This document shows positions 6,666 through 14,822 of a DNA stretch of 41,502 bases, piece by piece. The notes beneath the pieces are model-generated. The model did not search any database and was not told where the DNA came from. It saw nothing but the letters and a program-made list of their open reading frames with translations. This DNA is from Blastococcus atacamensis (lineage in GTDB: Bacteria > Actinomycetota > Actinomycetes > Mycobacteriales > Geodermatophilaceae): contig NZ_POQU01000024.1 in NCBI RefSeq assembly GCF_002938425.1, forward strand, positions 1 through 41,502, written 5' to 3'. Every line of letters begins with the position of its first letter. Position 1 is the stretch's first letter. Made by a program: the position numbers and the translations under genes.

Positions 6666-8315
6666 TCATCGGAAGGCCCGCGCGGGCAGCCGGCCCTCCT
6701 CGTGGTCGAGCTCGCGGGTGAGGGAGCGCAGCCCCTCGTCGGGGAGCCGGCCGGCGTCCCGCCAGCGGAGCAACTCCTCGCGCTGGGCGTCCAGCGCGGC
6801 CCGGCGGAACCGCAGGGCCGCCTCGTACTGCGGGGACAGCGGCACGGCGCCCGGCTCGGCGCCGGCCAGCATGTCCATCCGCTTGCGGTAGCCCTCCAGC
6901 CGGGTGCGCAGCTGGGAGCGGAGCACGTCGAGCGCCTCGCCGTCGACGGCGTCGGTCTCCTCCGTGGCGAGGTCGTCCAGCCGGGCCAGTGCCGCCTCGA
7001 CCGAGGCGATGCGGGCGTGGTTGCGCAGCCGCGCCTGGTCGGCCTGGTCGGCGCGCAGGCCCAGCGCCCGCACCAGCGGGGCGAAGGTGACGCCCTGACC
7101 CACCAGGGTCACCAGGACGGCGAGGAAGGCGCAGAAGAGCAGCAGGGAGCGGTCGGGGAACGGCTCGCCGTCGGCGGTCACCTCGGGCAGCGTGAAGATC
7201 GCCGCCAGGCTGATCACGCCCCGGGTCCCGGCCCAGCTGAGCACGACGATCTCGCGGCCGCTCAGCCGGCGGACCGGTCGGGCGGGGTCACCGGCCTCGC
7301 CCGAGCTGCCGAGCCGGGTGTGCAGCGACTGCGGCAGCGACTCGGTGAGCAGCAGCCAGAGCGGTCGTACCAGCAGCATGCCGCCGACGGTGATCAGCGA
7401 CGCGGTCACCACCGTGCCGGTGTCGTACTCGTCCAGGCCGGCGACGACGGCCGGCAGCTGCTGACCGATCAGCAGGAAGACGAATCCCTCGAGCAGGAAG
7501 TTCACCAGCCGCCACACGGCGTTGGTCTGCAGCCGGCTGGCCCCCGACGCCCAGCTGGGGTTGTGGTGCCCGATCACCAGCCCGGCCACGACGACGGCGA
7601 GGACCCCGGAGACGTGCACGGACTCGCCCAGCAGGTAGGCGAGAAAGGGCGTGGCCAGGCTGATGGCGTTCGAGGTGAGCGGGTCGCGGCGCAGTCGGCG
7701 CAACGGCCGCACGCCGAGGGCGACGGCCAGGCCGGCCAGGACGCCGCCGACCGCGGCCACCAGGAACTGGCCGACGGCCGCCGGGGTGGAGAAGCCGTCG
7801 CCCTGGGCGGCGGCCACCGCCACCGTGAGGATCGTCAGCGCGGTCGCGTCGTTGAGCAGCCCCTCGCCCTGGATGAGCGTGATGAGCCGAGGGGGCAGGC
7901 CGACCTTGCGCCCGACGGCCAGCGCTGCCACCGGGTCCGGCGGTGCGACGGCGGCGCCCAGCGCGATGCCGGCGGCCAGCGTCGCGCCGGTCACGAACAG
8001 CGCGAAGCCGGTGCCGATGACCAGGGCCGTGACGAGCACCAGCAGCACCGAGAGGCTGACGACGGTGCGCAGGTTGCGCCGGATCGCCACCAGCGAGGAC
8101 TCCAGCGCCGCGCTGTAGAGCAGCGGTGGCAGCACCAGCGTGAGGATCAGCTCGGGTTCCAGCTCGATCTCGGCCGCCGGGAGCAGGGCGTAGCCCAGTC
8201 CCACGAGGGTGAGCAGCGCGGCGGCCGGGAGGCCCGACCGCTCCGCGACGGCGTGCACGGTGACGATCACCGCGACGGAGGCCAGCACGAGCAGCAGCAC
8301 GGTCTCCACACCCAC
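6666..8315 (-). CDS. Na+/H+ antiporter, CPA1 family
   Basis: About 549 residues from the GTG at 8315 (GGAAGGA ends 7 bases upstream; the longer in-frame reading upstream is basic and non-membrane). About 12 membrane helices occupy residues 1-420. The ion site motif of the CPA1 family is visible as GAAVAPPDPVAA, with the aspartate in the PPDP context, and the GEGLLND segment contains the second conserved acidic pair. A charged cytoplasmic tail (about 430-549) follows, as in NhaP/YjcE proteins. It exchanges sodium or potassium for protons to control pH and salt. It starts 47 bases downstream of the PAP2 stop, so possibly the same transcript. Confidence 0.88.
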   Translation of the reverse strand: MGVETVLLLVLASVAVIVTVHAVAERSGLPAAALLTLVGLGYALLPAAEIELEPELILTLVLPPLLYSAALESSLVAIRRNLRTVVSLSVLLVLVTALVIGTGFALFVTGATLAAGIALGAAVAPPDPVAALAVGRKVGLPPRLITLIQGEGLLNDATALTILTVAVAAAQGDGFSTPAAVGQFLVAAVGGVLAGLAVALGVRPLRRLRRDPLTSNAISLATPFLAYLLGESVHVSGVLAVVVAGLVIGHHNPSWASGASRLQTNAVWRLVNFLLEGFVFLLIGQQLPAVVAGLDEYDTGTVVTASLITVGGMLLVRPLWLLLTESLPQSLHTRLGSSGEAGDPARPVRRLSGREIVVLSWAGTRGVISLAAIFTLPEVTADGEPFPDRSLLLFCAFLAVLVTLVGQGVTFAPLVRALGLRADQADQARLRNHARIASVEAALARLDDLATEETDAVDGEALDVLRSQLRTRLEGYRKRMDMLAGAEPGAVPLSPQYEAALRFRRAALDAQREELLRWRDAGRLPDEGLRSLTRELDHEEGRLPARAFR

Positions 8316-8362
8316 CCCCGCATCCTTCCCGACCCGCGCTCGGGCCGCCGGGAGTGCGTCGA

Positions 8363-9697
8363 TCACCCGGGTGCGGCCTCGCCGTCCACCCTCGCGGGGT
8401 CCTCGAGCAGCACGCGTCGGCAGGCCAGCAGCCAGGCGACGCCCAGGACCACGCCGGCCAGGACGTCGGTGGGGTGGTGGGCGGCGACGTAGATCCGCGA
8501 CAGGGCGACGGCCGGAACCGCGAGGAGCGGGACGGCGAGTACGAGCCACCGCCAGGGAGGCCGGCCGAGCCGCAGGACGAGGACGGCCAGCGCTCCGTAG
8601 AGGACGGTCGCGGCGGCCACGTGCCCGGACGGCCAGCTGGCGGCGACCGGCAGCCCCCCGGTGAGGTCGGCGACGCCGGGCCTGGCCCGCTCCACGACCT
8701 GGGCGATCGCGAGGTAGAGCAGCACCTCACCGGCCAGGGCCCCGACGACGAACACCGCGGGCCGTCGCCGGTGCGCCACCGCGACGCCGAGCACGGCGAG
8801 GCAGACGCCTCCGGCGATGACCGTGCGGGTGCCGCCGAGCGCACCGGCGAGGTCGGCGACCGTCGTCCACGTCGGCGTCCGGTGCTCGGCGAACCAGCGG
8901 ACGACGGCGAGGTCGCCCCGGACGAGGGCGGAGTTCCCGAAGGTGGCGGTCACCAGGAGACCCGCGGCGGAGAGGGCGGCCCACAGGATCCCGGCGAGCG
9001 CGAGCAGCCGCAGCCCGGCAGCCGACCGGCTCCGGGGCTCCGGCTCCGGAGCCAGGCGCGGAGCGCCCGCGGCGCCGAGCTCCAGGGGGTCGGAGGGACG
9101 TGCGGTGGGGACCGGGACGGTCTCGTGCTGCCATCCGCGGAACGCCGCCGTCATGACCGCCAGCCAGGCCGCGCCGAGGGCGTAGCCGGCGAGCACGTCG
9201 GACACGAAGTGCACGCCGAGCGCAATCCGGCTGAACCCCACGGCGAGCACGAGCAGGGCCGCTCCGACGACCAGCCAGGGCCGCCGGCGCCGGGGCACGG
9301 CCGGAAGCGTCAGGAGCACGAGGACCCCCCAGGTGACCAGCGAGGTCATCGCGTGGCCACTGGGAAAGCTGGCGTTGCCGGGGGTGTCCACGACGGGGTA
9401 GGCGACCAGTGGCCGGGCGCGGTCGGCGAGGGCCTTGGTGAGCGGCACCAGCACGGCCAGGCCGGCCCCGGTGACGGCGACGAACCACGCCAGCCGGCGC
9501 TGGCCCCGGAGAACGAGGACGACGGCGGTCAGCGTGAGGACCCACACCGCGGTCCCGGTTCCGCCGGCATCGGTGACCAGCCGCAACGCCGACACCGAGT
9601 CGGGGGAGTCCGCGACCGCCGCGTTCAGGTCGGCCGCGACGTCGCCGTCGAGGTCGGCGAGCGGGTCCCAGCGGCCGCCGACCAGCAGCCACAGCAC
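8363..9697 (-). CDS. Membrane PAP2 phosphatase with two tandem PAP2 domains, start uncertain
   Basis: 444 residues from the first possible GTG. Two type-2 phosphatidic-acid phosphatase domains follow one another. The first has a full active site: KALADRARP (K-x6-RP), FPSGHA and SRIALGVHFVSD. The second keeps WPSGHV and SRIYVAAHHPTD but has AQVVERARP, with Ala in place of the first-motif Lys, so it may be impaired. The family dephosphorylates lipid phosphates such as undecaprenyl or phosphatidyl phosphates at the membrane. Reading upstream in frame to 9784 gives a hydrophobic helix but no start codon, so the first membrane segment looks cut. See the YihY junction finding. Confidence 0.82.
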   Translation of the reverse strand: MLWLLVGGRWDPLADLDGDVAADLNAAVADSPDSVSALRLVTDAGGTGTAVWVLTLTAVVLVLRGQRRLAWFVAVTGAGLAVLVPLTKALADRARPLVAYPVVDTPGNASFPSGHAMTSLVTWGVLVLLTLPAVPRRRRPWLVVGAALLVLAVGFSRIALGVHFVSDVLAGYALGAAWLAVMTAAFRGWQHETVPVPTARPSDPLELGAAGAPRLAPEPEPRSRSAAGLRLLALAGILWAALSAAGLLVTATFGNSALVRGDLAVVRWFAEHRTPTWTTVADLAGALGGTRTVIAGGVCLAVLGVAVAHRRRPAVFVVGALAGEVLLYLAIAQVVERARPGVADLTGGLPVAASWPSGHVAAATVLYGALAVLVLRLGRPPWRWLVLAVPLLAVPAVALSRIYVAAHHPTDVLAGVVLGVAWLLACRRVLLEDPARVDGEAAPG

Positions 9698-9729
9698 GAG
9701 GAAGGGCAGCGCTCCGGCGAGGACCGCGG

Positions 9730-10782
9730 TCAGGCCCAGGACGGCGCGGACGGCGAAGCGCGGGCGCCCGTCGTCCGGTCCCCGTCACGGGCCAGGACGG
9801 TGGGATTCGGGCCGGTCATGTCGAGCTCCTCTCGCACGGTCGGGGTCCGATCGGCGCCGACGTCACGGGCACGGCGCCGGGCCCGGTGGGCGGTCATCTC
9901 CAGCTCCGCGGAGACGGCCACCCCGAGGAAGAGGGCGGTGGCCGACATCTGCGCCCAGAGCAGCAGTGCGATCACCCCGGTCACCGGGCCGTAGACCGAG
10001 CCGAAGCCGGTGGACAGCTCGAGGAAGCCGGCGAGCAGCAGGGTGAGCCCGGTCCACGCGCCGATGGCGAGCAGGCTGCCCGTGAGCAGCACCGGCCAGT
10101 GGGGCTGCGTGCGCGCCGGGGCCCGGTGCAGCACGGCGACCAGCGAACTCACCACCAGCACCAGTGCCGCCGGGCCGGTCCAGGCCTCGACGACGTCGTC
10201 GTCGACGGCGTAGACGCTCTGCACGGCCTCGGCGAACGCGCCGCGGGTGAGGATCAGCAGCGAGCCGGCCATGAGCGGGAGCCCCGCGGCGACCGACAGG
10301 ACGAGGGCCCGGCGGTACTTGGCGGCCGACGGCCGGTCCCGGTGGATGCCGTAGATGCGGTTGGCTCCCCGCTCGACCTGCGCCATGGCCGTGGTGAGCG
10401 CCACCAGCGCCGAGGTGCCGGCCAGCACGAGGGCGGCGGTGCCCAGGGAGGTGTCGTCGGAGGGCAGGGTGCGCCGGAGCAGGTCGTCGGAGGCACCCGG
10501 GGTGAGCTGCAGGATCGTGCGGCTCAGCACCAGCCGGACGGTCAGCGCCTCCCACGCCCCGGCGAGCCCGATGACCGCGATGCACAGCGGGAGCGCGGCG
10601 AGGGAGAGCTGGAAGGCCAGTGCCCGGGCGGAGGAGAACCCGTCGCCGTACCGGAAACGCGTGGCCAGCTCCCCGGCCACGGTCCCGATGCCTTCGCCGC
10701 GCACCCCGCGCCACGCCTCGCGGGCGGTGACCGGGCCGCCGTCGTCCTGCACCGTCTCCGGGACCAGCGGCACCGAGCTCAT
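9730..10782 (-). CDS. YihY/BrkB family membrane protein
   Basis: 350 residues from the ATG at 10782. Six membrane helices lie between about 50 and 300, with the family patterns AFQLSLAALPL after the first amphipathic segment, an ALVALTTAMAQVERGANRIYGI loop and GSVYGPVTGVIALLLW near the last helices. The family was once called RNase BN in error; its function is unresolved, with lipid transport among the proposals. The C-terminal 60 residues are charged and not conserved, and end inside the probable start region of the PAP2 gene. A GAGGAG followed after six bases by an ATG at 9819 lies inside this reading frame. Confidence 0.8.
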   Translation of the reverse strand: MSSVPLVPETVQDDGGPVTAREAWRGVRGEGIGTVAGELATRFRYGDGFSSARALAFQLSLAALPLCIAVIGLAGAWEALTVRLVLSRTILQLTPGASDDLLRRTLPSDDTSLGTAALVLAGTSALVALTTAMAQVERGANRIYGIHRDRPSAAKYRRALVLSVAAGLPLMAGSLLILTRGAFAEAVQSVYAVDDDVVEAWTGPAALVLVVSSLVAVLHRAPARTQPHWPVLLTGSLLAIGAWTGLTLLLAGFLELSTGFGSVYGPVTGVIALLLWAQMSATALFLGVAVSAELEMTAHRARRRARDVGADRTPTVREELDMTGPNPTVLARDGDRTTGARASPSAPSWA

Positions 10783-10923
10783 CGGCGGAGCTCCGGCTCT
10801 CTCGGGGCCGCGACGCCGGCGCGGGACATGCGGCCTCCCCTGGTCGGTCCTGGGCCTCGATCGCCAGAGGCATGCCCGGCCGGTCCCGGAGGATGCCGCT
10901 GGTCGCGAGATCGACACGAAGCC

Positions 10924-10952
10924 GTCAGCCGGCCGTCCGACGCCCGGCTGAC
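10924..10952 (-). terminator. Terminator of the paa operon
   Basis: A perfect 9-base inverted repeat (GTCAGCCGG at 10924-10932, CCGGCTGAC at 10944-10952) with an 11-base loop, beginning 4 bases past the paaE stop. It separates paaE from the YihY gene. Confidence 0.65.
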
Positions 10953-10955
10953 CGG

Positions 10956-12032
10956 TCACGCGTCGAAGTCGACGGTCACCTCGTCGGTGACGAGCAGGCC
11001 CTGGCAGGTGAGGACGTAGCCGGCGGCGACCTCCTCGGGCTCCAGCGCGTAGTTGCGGCGCATCTCCACGCGCCCGTCGGTGACCCGGGCCCGGCAGGTG
11101 CCGCAGACGCCGCCCCTGCAGGCGAAGGGCAGGTCGCCGCGCACCCGCTGCGCGGCGTCCAGCACCGGGACGTCCCGAGGCAGGGCGAGCGTCGTCGTCC
11201 GGCCGTCGAGGACGACGGTGACCCGGCTGCTCGGCCCCTCGACGGCCGCGTCGTCGCCGCGCACGGGCTGCGGTGGGAGGTCGTCGACGAAGAACAGTTC
11301 CTGGTGCACCCGCTCGGCCGGCACGCCGTGCTCCGCGAGCACCTCGCGTGCGCCGGTCACCAGGCCGTGCGGGCCGCAGAGCCACCAGTGGTCGACCCCG
11401 GCGGGGTCCACCAGGGCGCCGACCAGCGCCCGCAGCCGCTCGGCGTCCAGCCGCCCGCTGGTCAGCTCGGCGTCGCGCGGCTCCCGGGAGAGCACGTGCA
11501 CCAGCTGCAGGCGCGACCCGTACCGGTCCTTGAGGTCGGCCAGCTCGTCGGCGAACATCACGGTGTCGGTGCGCCGGTTGCCGTAGAGGACGGTGACGGT
11601 GGACCGGCCGTCGCCCAGCACGGTGGCCGCCAGCGACAGCGCCGGGGTGATCCCCGACCCGGCGACGACGAACACGTGGTCGGCCGGCGCGTCGAGGTCG
11701 GTGGTGAACGTCCCCGACGGCGGCAGCACCTCGATCTCGTCGCCGGGGCGCACCTGGTGCACCAGCCACGAGGAGAAGAGCCCGCCGGGGACCTCGCGGA
11801 CCCCCACCCGCGGTGCCGCGCCCGCCGGGGCGCAGATCGAGTACGAGCGGCGTTCGTCCCGATCTCCGTCGACCCGCCGCAGCGTCAGCGCCTGGCCGGG
11901 CCGGAACCGGTACTCCTCTGCCAGTGATGGCGGAACGGCGAAGGTGACCGCGACCGCGTCGTCGGTGAGCCGCTCGACGGCGGCGACGGTCAGCCGGTGG
12001 AACCGTGGGTGCCGCCGGGCAGCCGGGGTCAT
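10956..12032 (-). CDS. paaE: Phenylacetyl-CoA epoxidase reductase subunit PaaE
   Basis: 358 residues. The first part is a ferredoxin-reductase module: FAD-binding segment RSYSICAP (about 77-84), NAD(P)-binding GSGITPAL and a CGPHGLV segment. The C-terminal domain is a plant-type 2Fe-2S ferredoxin with CRGGVCGTCRARV and a distal Cys in VLTCQGLL, giving the four cluster ligands. It passes electrons from NADPH to the diiron oxygenase PaaA for epoxidation of phenylacetyl-CoA. The ATG at 12032 overlaps the paaD stop by one base (TGATG). It is the last gene of paaABCDE and is followed by a hairpin. Confidence 0.95.
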   Translation of the reverse strand: MTPAARRHPRFHRLTVAAVERLTDDAVAVTFAVPPSLAEEYRFRPGQALTLRRVDGDRDERRSYSICAPAGAAPRVGVREVPGGLFSSWLVHQVRPGDEIEVLPPSGTFTTDLDAPADHVFVVAGSGITPALSLAATVLGDGRSTVTVLYGNRRTDTVMFADELADLKDRYGSRLQLVHVLSREPRDAELTSGRLDAERLRALVGALVDPAGVDHWWLCGPHGLVTGAREVLAEHGVPAERVHQELFFVDDLPPQPVRGDDAAVEGPSSRVTVVLDGRTTTLALPRDVPVLDAAQRVRGDLPFACRGGVCGTCRARVTDGRVEMRRNYALEPEEVAAGYVLTCQGLLVTDEVTVDFDA

Positions 12033-12532
12033 CAGATCTCCTTCACGTGCTCGAACGGCTCCCGGCAGCTGCGGCAGCGGCGCAGCGCGGTGCACGCCGT
12101 CGCGCCGAACTCGCTGACCTCCTCGGTGTCGGGCGAGCCGCACAGCGGGCAGGGAGCGGTGCGCCGCGAGGGACCGAGCCGCAGCGGAACGGGGCCGGGC
12201 GCGCGGTCCGGGGCCGGCCCCGGCGGGGCGATGCCCGCTTCGGCGAGCTTGCGGCGGCCCTCGGCGCTGATCCAGTCGCTGGTCCAGGCGGGGGAGAGGA
12301 CGGTGCGCACCTCGACGTCGTCGAAGCCGGCCGCGTGCAGGGCGTTCAGCAGGTCCGCGCGCATGACGCCCATCGCAGGGCAGCCGGTGTAGGTCGGGGT
12401 GAGGTCCACGACCACTGTGCCGTCGTGCAACCGCACGTCGCGGAGCACGCCGAGCTCGGCCAGGGTCAGCACGGGCAGCTCGGGGTCGACGACGGTCCCG
12501 GCCACCTCCCTCGGGTCCGGCGCCGGGGTCAC
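12032..12532 (-). CDS. paaD: Phenylacetyl-CoA epoxidase assembly protein PaaD
   Basis: 166 residues. The N-terminal MIP18/DUF59 domain has VVDPELPVLTLAELGVLRDV and PTYTGCPAM, the latter with the conserved Cys of iron-sulfur maturation factors. The C-terminal extension typical of PaaD has a zinc-ribbon-like CPLCG and CRSC pair. It is thought to help insert the metal centre of the epoxidase. The GTG start overlaps the paaC stop by 4 bases. Confidence 0.92.
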   Translation of the reverse strand: MTPAPDPREVAGTVVDPELPVLTLAELGVLRDVRLHDGTVVVDLTPTYTGCPAMGVMRADLLNALHAAGFDDVEVRTVLSPAWTSDWISAEGRRKLAEAGIAPPGPAPDRAPGPVPLRLGPSRRTAPCPLCGSPDTEEVSEFGATACTALRRCRSCREPFEHVKEI

Positions 12533-13437
12533 CAGGTCGCCGCCGGGTGGCGTCGCGCCAGGCCCTGGAGGGTGGTCAGCAGCGCGCTCAGCTCAGGGCC
12601 GTGCCCGCCGGTCCGGCCGCGGGGGACGACGTCGGCGGGCCGTCCGGGGACCCGCAGCGTCGCGCGGGTGAGGACGGTGGTCAGCACGTCGTGCACCTCG
12701 TCGCCCACGCCGGCCGGATCGACGGCGACCCCGGCGGCGGCCAGGCGGGCCTCCACGTCGGTGGCGGTGAAGAGATCGGCCAGGTGCGGCCAGACGGCGT
12801 CGACCCCGGCCTGTGCCCGGCGGTGCGACTCCGGCGTGCCGTCGCCCAGCCGCAGCACCCAGCGGGCCGCGTGGTCGCGGTGGTAGGCGAGTTCGTGCAC
12901 GCCCTTGGCGGCGACGGCGGCGAGCACCGGGTCGCGGGAGGCGCGCAGGCGCGCGAACACCGCCAGCCGGACGGTGGAGGCGGCCAGCAGACGGACCATC
13001 GTCTGCGCGAAGTCGCCGTTGCCCGCCGCCACCAGGCCGGTGCAGCGGAACTCGTCGGGATCGCGGAAGCAGGCCAGCGCGTCCTCGTCCGGGATCGAGT
13101 CGGTCGCCGTCGAGCGGGACCGGCCGAGCACCCCGACGGAGCCGGCGCGGGTCAGCAGCAGCCGGGCCTGGCCGAGCAGGTCCAGGGCCGTGTTGCCGAA
13201 CGCCACCTCCTCCTCGAGCTCGGGCGCCGCGGTGATCCACTCGGTCAGCCGCTGCGCGAGCACCAGGGCGTCGTCGCCGAGCATCAGGCAGTAGGCGCCG
13301 AGGTCCGCCGGGTCCACGCCGTCGGGCACCGTGAGCTCGACGCCGGCGAGCGGGTCGTCGAACCCGGTGCCGAATGCCCACTGCCCACCGCCGCCGTGCG
13401 TGGTGTCCAGCGCGTCGTACACGGTCTCCTCGTGCAT
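12529..13437 (-). CDS. paaC: Phenylacetyl-CoA epoxidase structural subunit PaaC
   Basis: 302 residues with the ferritin-like helical fold of PaaC, which pairs with PaaA and holds it in its active form but lacks the diiron site. Recognisable segments are LGDDALVLAQRLTEW, NTALDLLGQAR, the RDPDEFR loop and KGVHELAYHRDHAARWV. Residues 1-35 (a Gly-rich DTTHGGGGQWAFG stretch) extend beyond the usual start, but the ATG at 13437 has GGAGG 5 bases upstream and is preferred. The Shine-Dalgarno is partly inside a small hairpin (see 13438-13470). Confidence 0.92.
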   Translation of the reverse strand: MHEETVYDALDTTHGGGGQWAFGTGFDDPLAGVELTVPDGVDPADLGAYCLMLGDDALVLAQRLTEWITAAPELEEEVAFGNTALDLLGQARLLLTRAGSVGVLGRSRSTATDSIPDEDALACFRDPDEFRCTGLVAAGNGDFAQTMVRLLAASTVRLAVFARLRASRDPVLAAVAAKGVHELAYHRDHAARWVLRLGDGTPESHRRAQAGVDAVWPHLADLFTATDVEARLAAAGVAVDPAGVGDEVHDVLTTVLTRATLRVPGRPADVVPRGRTGGHGPELSALLTTLQGLARRHPAATW

Positions 13438-13470
13438 GGGAACCTCCGTGGGCGGAGAGGGGGTCCTTCT
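13438..13470 (-). promoter_or_regulatory. paaB-paaC spacer with hairpin over the paaC Shine-Dalgarno
   Basis: On the minus strand CTCCG-CCCA-CGGAG (13457 down to 13444) forms a 5-base stem whose 3' arm contains most of the GGAGG (13447-13443) that serves paaC. This could make paaC translation depend on ribosomes arriving from paaB. The 11-mer AGAAGGACCCC starts the spacer. Confidence 0.45.
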
Positions 13471-13761
13471 TCAGATGTGCGGGACGTCGGCGGGGATCTC
13501 GTAGAACGTGGGGTGCCGGTAGACCTTGTCGCCGCTCGGGGCGAACATCGGGTCCTTCTCGTCCGGGCTGGACGCGGTGATGGCATCGGCCCGCACCACC
13601 CAGATGCTCACGCCCTCGTTGCGCCGGGTGTAGACGTCGCGCGCGGCGTGCACCGCCATCTCGTCGTCCGGCGCGTGCAGCGATCCCACGTGCACGTGGT
13701 TCAGCCCGCGCTTGCCACGCACGAACACCTCGTAGAGCGGCCACCCCGCCCGTGCGCTCAC
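13471..13761 (-). CDS. paaB: Phenylacetyl-CoA epoxidase subunit PaaB
   Basis: 96 residues, the normal size. It carries the family pattern [20 protein letters not shown], then [19 protein letters not shown] and the [10 protein letters not shown] segment, ending ADVPHI. PaaB bridges PaaAC dimers in the epoxidase complex. The GTG at 13761 overlaps the paaA stop by 4 bases (GTGA). Longer upstream reading in this frame is a shadow of paaA. Confidence 0.94.
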   Translation of the reverse strand: MSARAGWPLYEVFVRGKRGLNHVHVGSLHAPDDEMAVHAARDVYTRRNEGVSIWVVRADAITASSPDEKDPMFAPSGDKVYRHPTFYEIPADVPHI

Positions 13762-14723
13762 GACCGGGCCTCGTGCTTCCGGGCGTACGCGATGGCTGCC
13801 TCGGTCACCCACGCGTTGTCGTCCCGCGCGGCGCGGCGGCGGGCGATCCGCTCGGCGTTGCACGGGCCCGCGCCGCTGATGACCCGCTTCAGCTCCTCCC
13901 AGTCGATCGCTCCGAACCGGTAGCGGCCCGTCGACGGGTCGAGCGCCAGGTCGGGGTCGGGCAGCGTGACGCCGAGGAACGCCGCCTGCGGCACGGTCAT
14001 GTCCACGAACCTCTGCCGCAGCTCGTCGTTGCTGTGCCGCTTGATGCCCCAGGCCATCGACTGCGCCGAGTTCGGGCTGTCGGTGTCGGGCGGGCCGAAC
14101 ATCATCAGCGAGGGCCACCACCAGCGGTCGACGGCGTCCTGCACCATCGCCCGCTGCTCCGGGGTGCCGCGCATCATCGTGAGCAGCAGCTCGTAGCCCT
14201 GTCGCTGGTGGAAGGACTCCTCCTTGCAGACGCGGACCATCGCCCGGGCGTAGGGCCCGTAGCTCGACCGGCACAGCGGCACCTGGTTGCAGATCGCCGC
14301 GCCGTCGACCAGCCACCCGATGACCCCGACGTCGGCGAAGGTGAGCGTCGGGTAGTTGAAGATCGAGCTGTACTTCTGCCGGCCGTCGATGAGCCGGTCG
14401 GTCAGATCGGCCCGGTCGGCGCCCAGCGTCTCCGCGGCGGAGTACAGGTACATCCCGTGCCCGGCCTCGTCCTGGACCTTGGCCAGCAGGACGGCCTTGC
14501 GGCGCAGGCTCGGCGCGCGGAGCAGCCAGTCGCCCTCGGGCTGCATGCCGATGATCTCGGAGTGGGCGTGCTGGGCGATCTGCCGGACCAGCGTGCGGCG
14601 GTAGCCCTCGGGCATCCAGTCGCGCGGTTCGATCCGCCGCTCGGCGGCGATGGTCGCGTCGAACTGCTCCTGCAGGCCCGGGTCGACGTCGACGTCCGGG
14701 GAGTCCAGCGCGGTCGCGGACAC
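13758..14723 (-). CDS. paaA: Phenylacetyl-CoA epoxidase catalytic subunit PaaA
   Basis: 321 residues, family length. It is the diiron monooxygenase that epoxidises the aromatic ring of phenylacetyl-CoA. Two ExxH iron motifs are visible: E86-H89 in QDEAGHG and E169-H172 in KEESFHQ, with further acidic residues such as E56 in HSEIIGM. The GTG at 14723 is chosen because GGAGG lies 5 bases upstream; the GTG two codons earlier overlaps that site. It is the first gene of paaABCDE and diverges from a TetR regulator across an operator palindrome. The paaG/Z/H/J/K genes needed to complete phenylacetate degradation are not in the window. Confidence 0.95.
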   Translation of the reverse strand: MSATALDSPDVDVDPGLQEQFDATIAAERRIEPRDWMPEGYRRTLVRQIAQHAHSEIIGMQPEGDWLLRAPSLRRKAVLLAKVQDEAGHGMYLYSAAETLGADRADLTDRLIDGRQKYSSIFNYPTLTFADVGVIGWLVDGAAICNQVPLCRSSYGPYARAMVRVCKEESFHQRQGYELLLTMMRGTPEQRAMVQDAVDRWWWPSLMMFGPPDTDSPNSAQSMAWGIKRHSNDELRQRFVDMTVPQAAFLGVTLPDPDLALDPSTGRYRFGAIDWEELKRVISGAGPCNAERIARRRAARDDNAWVTEAAIAYARKHEARS

Positions 14724-14741
14724 GGGCACCTCCAGGCCACC

Positions 14742-14770
14742 TTTACTGACCGAGCGGTCAGAAATAGTGT
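14742..14770 (+). promoter_or_regulatory. paaR promoter with TetR operator between paaA and the regulator
   Basis: A perfect palindrome CTGACCGAGCGGTCAG occupies 14746-14761. Plus-strand promoter elements flank it: TTTACT at 14742-14747 (-35-like) and TAGTGT at 14765-14770 (-10), exactly 17 bases apart, so a bound repressor would block the regulator's own promoter. The site also lies 23 bases before the paaA start and would obstruct paaA transcription. The ACCG..CGGT half-sites are typical for TetR-family PaaR proteins as I recall them. Confidence 0.75.
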
Positions 14771-14822
14771 GGCGCAGGACACGGACGACCACAAGGGCCG
14801 GTGGGGTGGCACAGTTCCTGCG

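Noticed and set aside
6543-8492. 649-residue plus-strand frame across the Na+/H+ antiporter
   Set aside because: Mirror of the antiporter gene, rich in Gln/Gly/Arg, with no recognisable family. The minus-strand gene has clear motifs.
9780-9784. GTG at 9788 as the PAP2 start after removing one C from the C4 run
   Set aside because: It would give a plausible PAP2 N-terminus, but the same change would extend the YihY frame by several hundred shadow residues, so this specific correction is not accepted. The general junction problem is kept as a finding.
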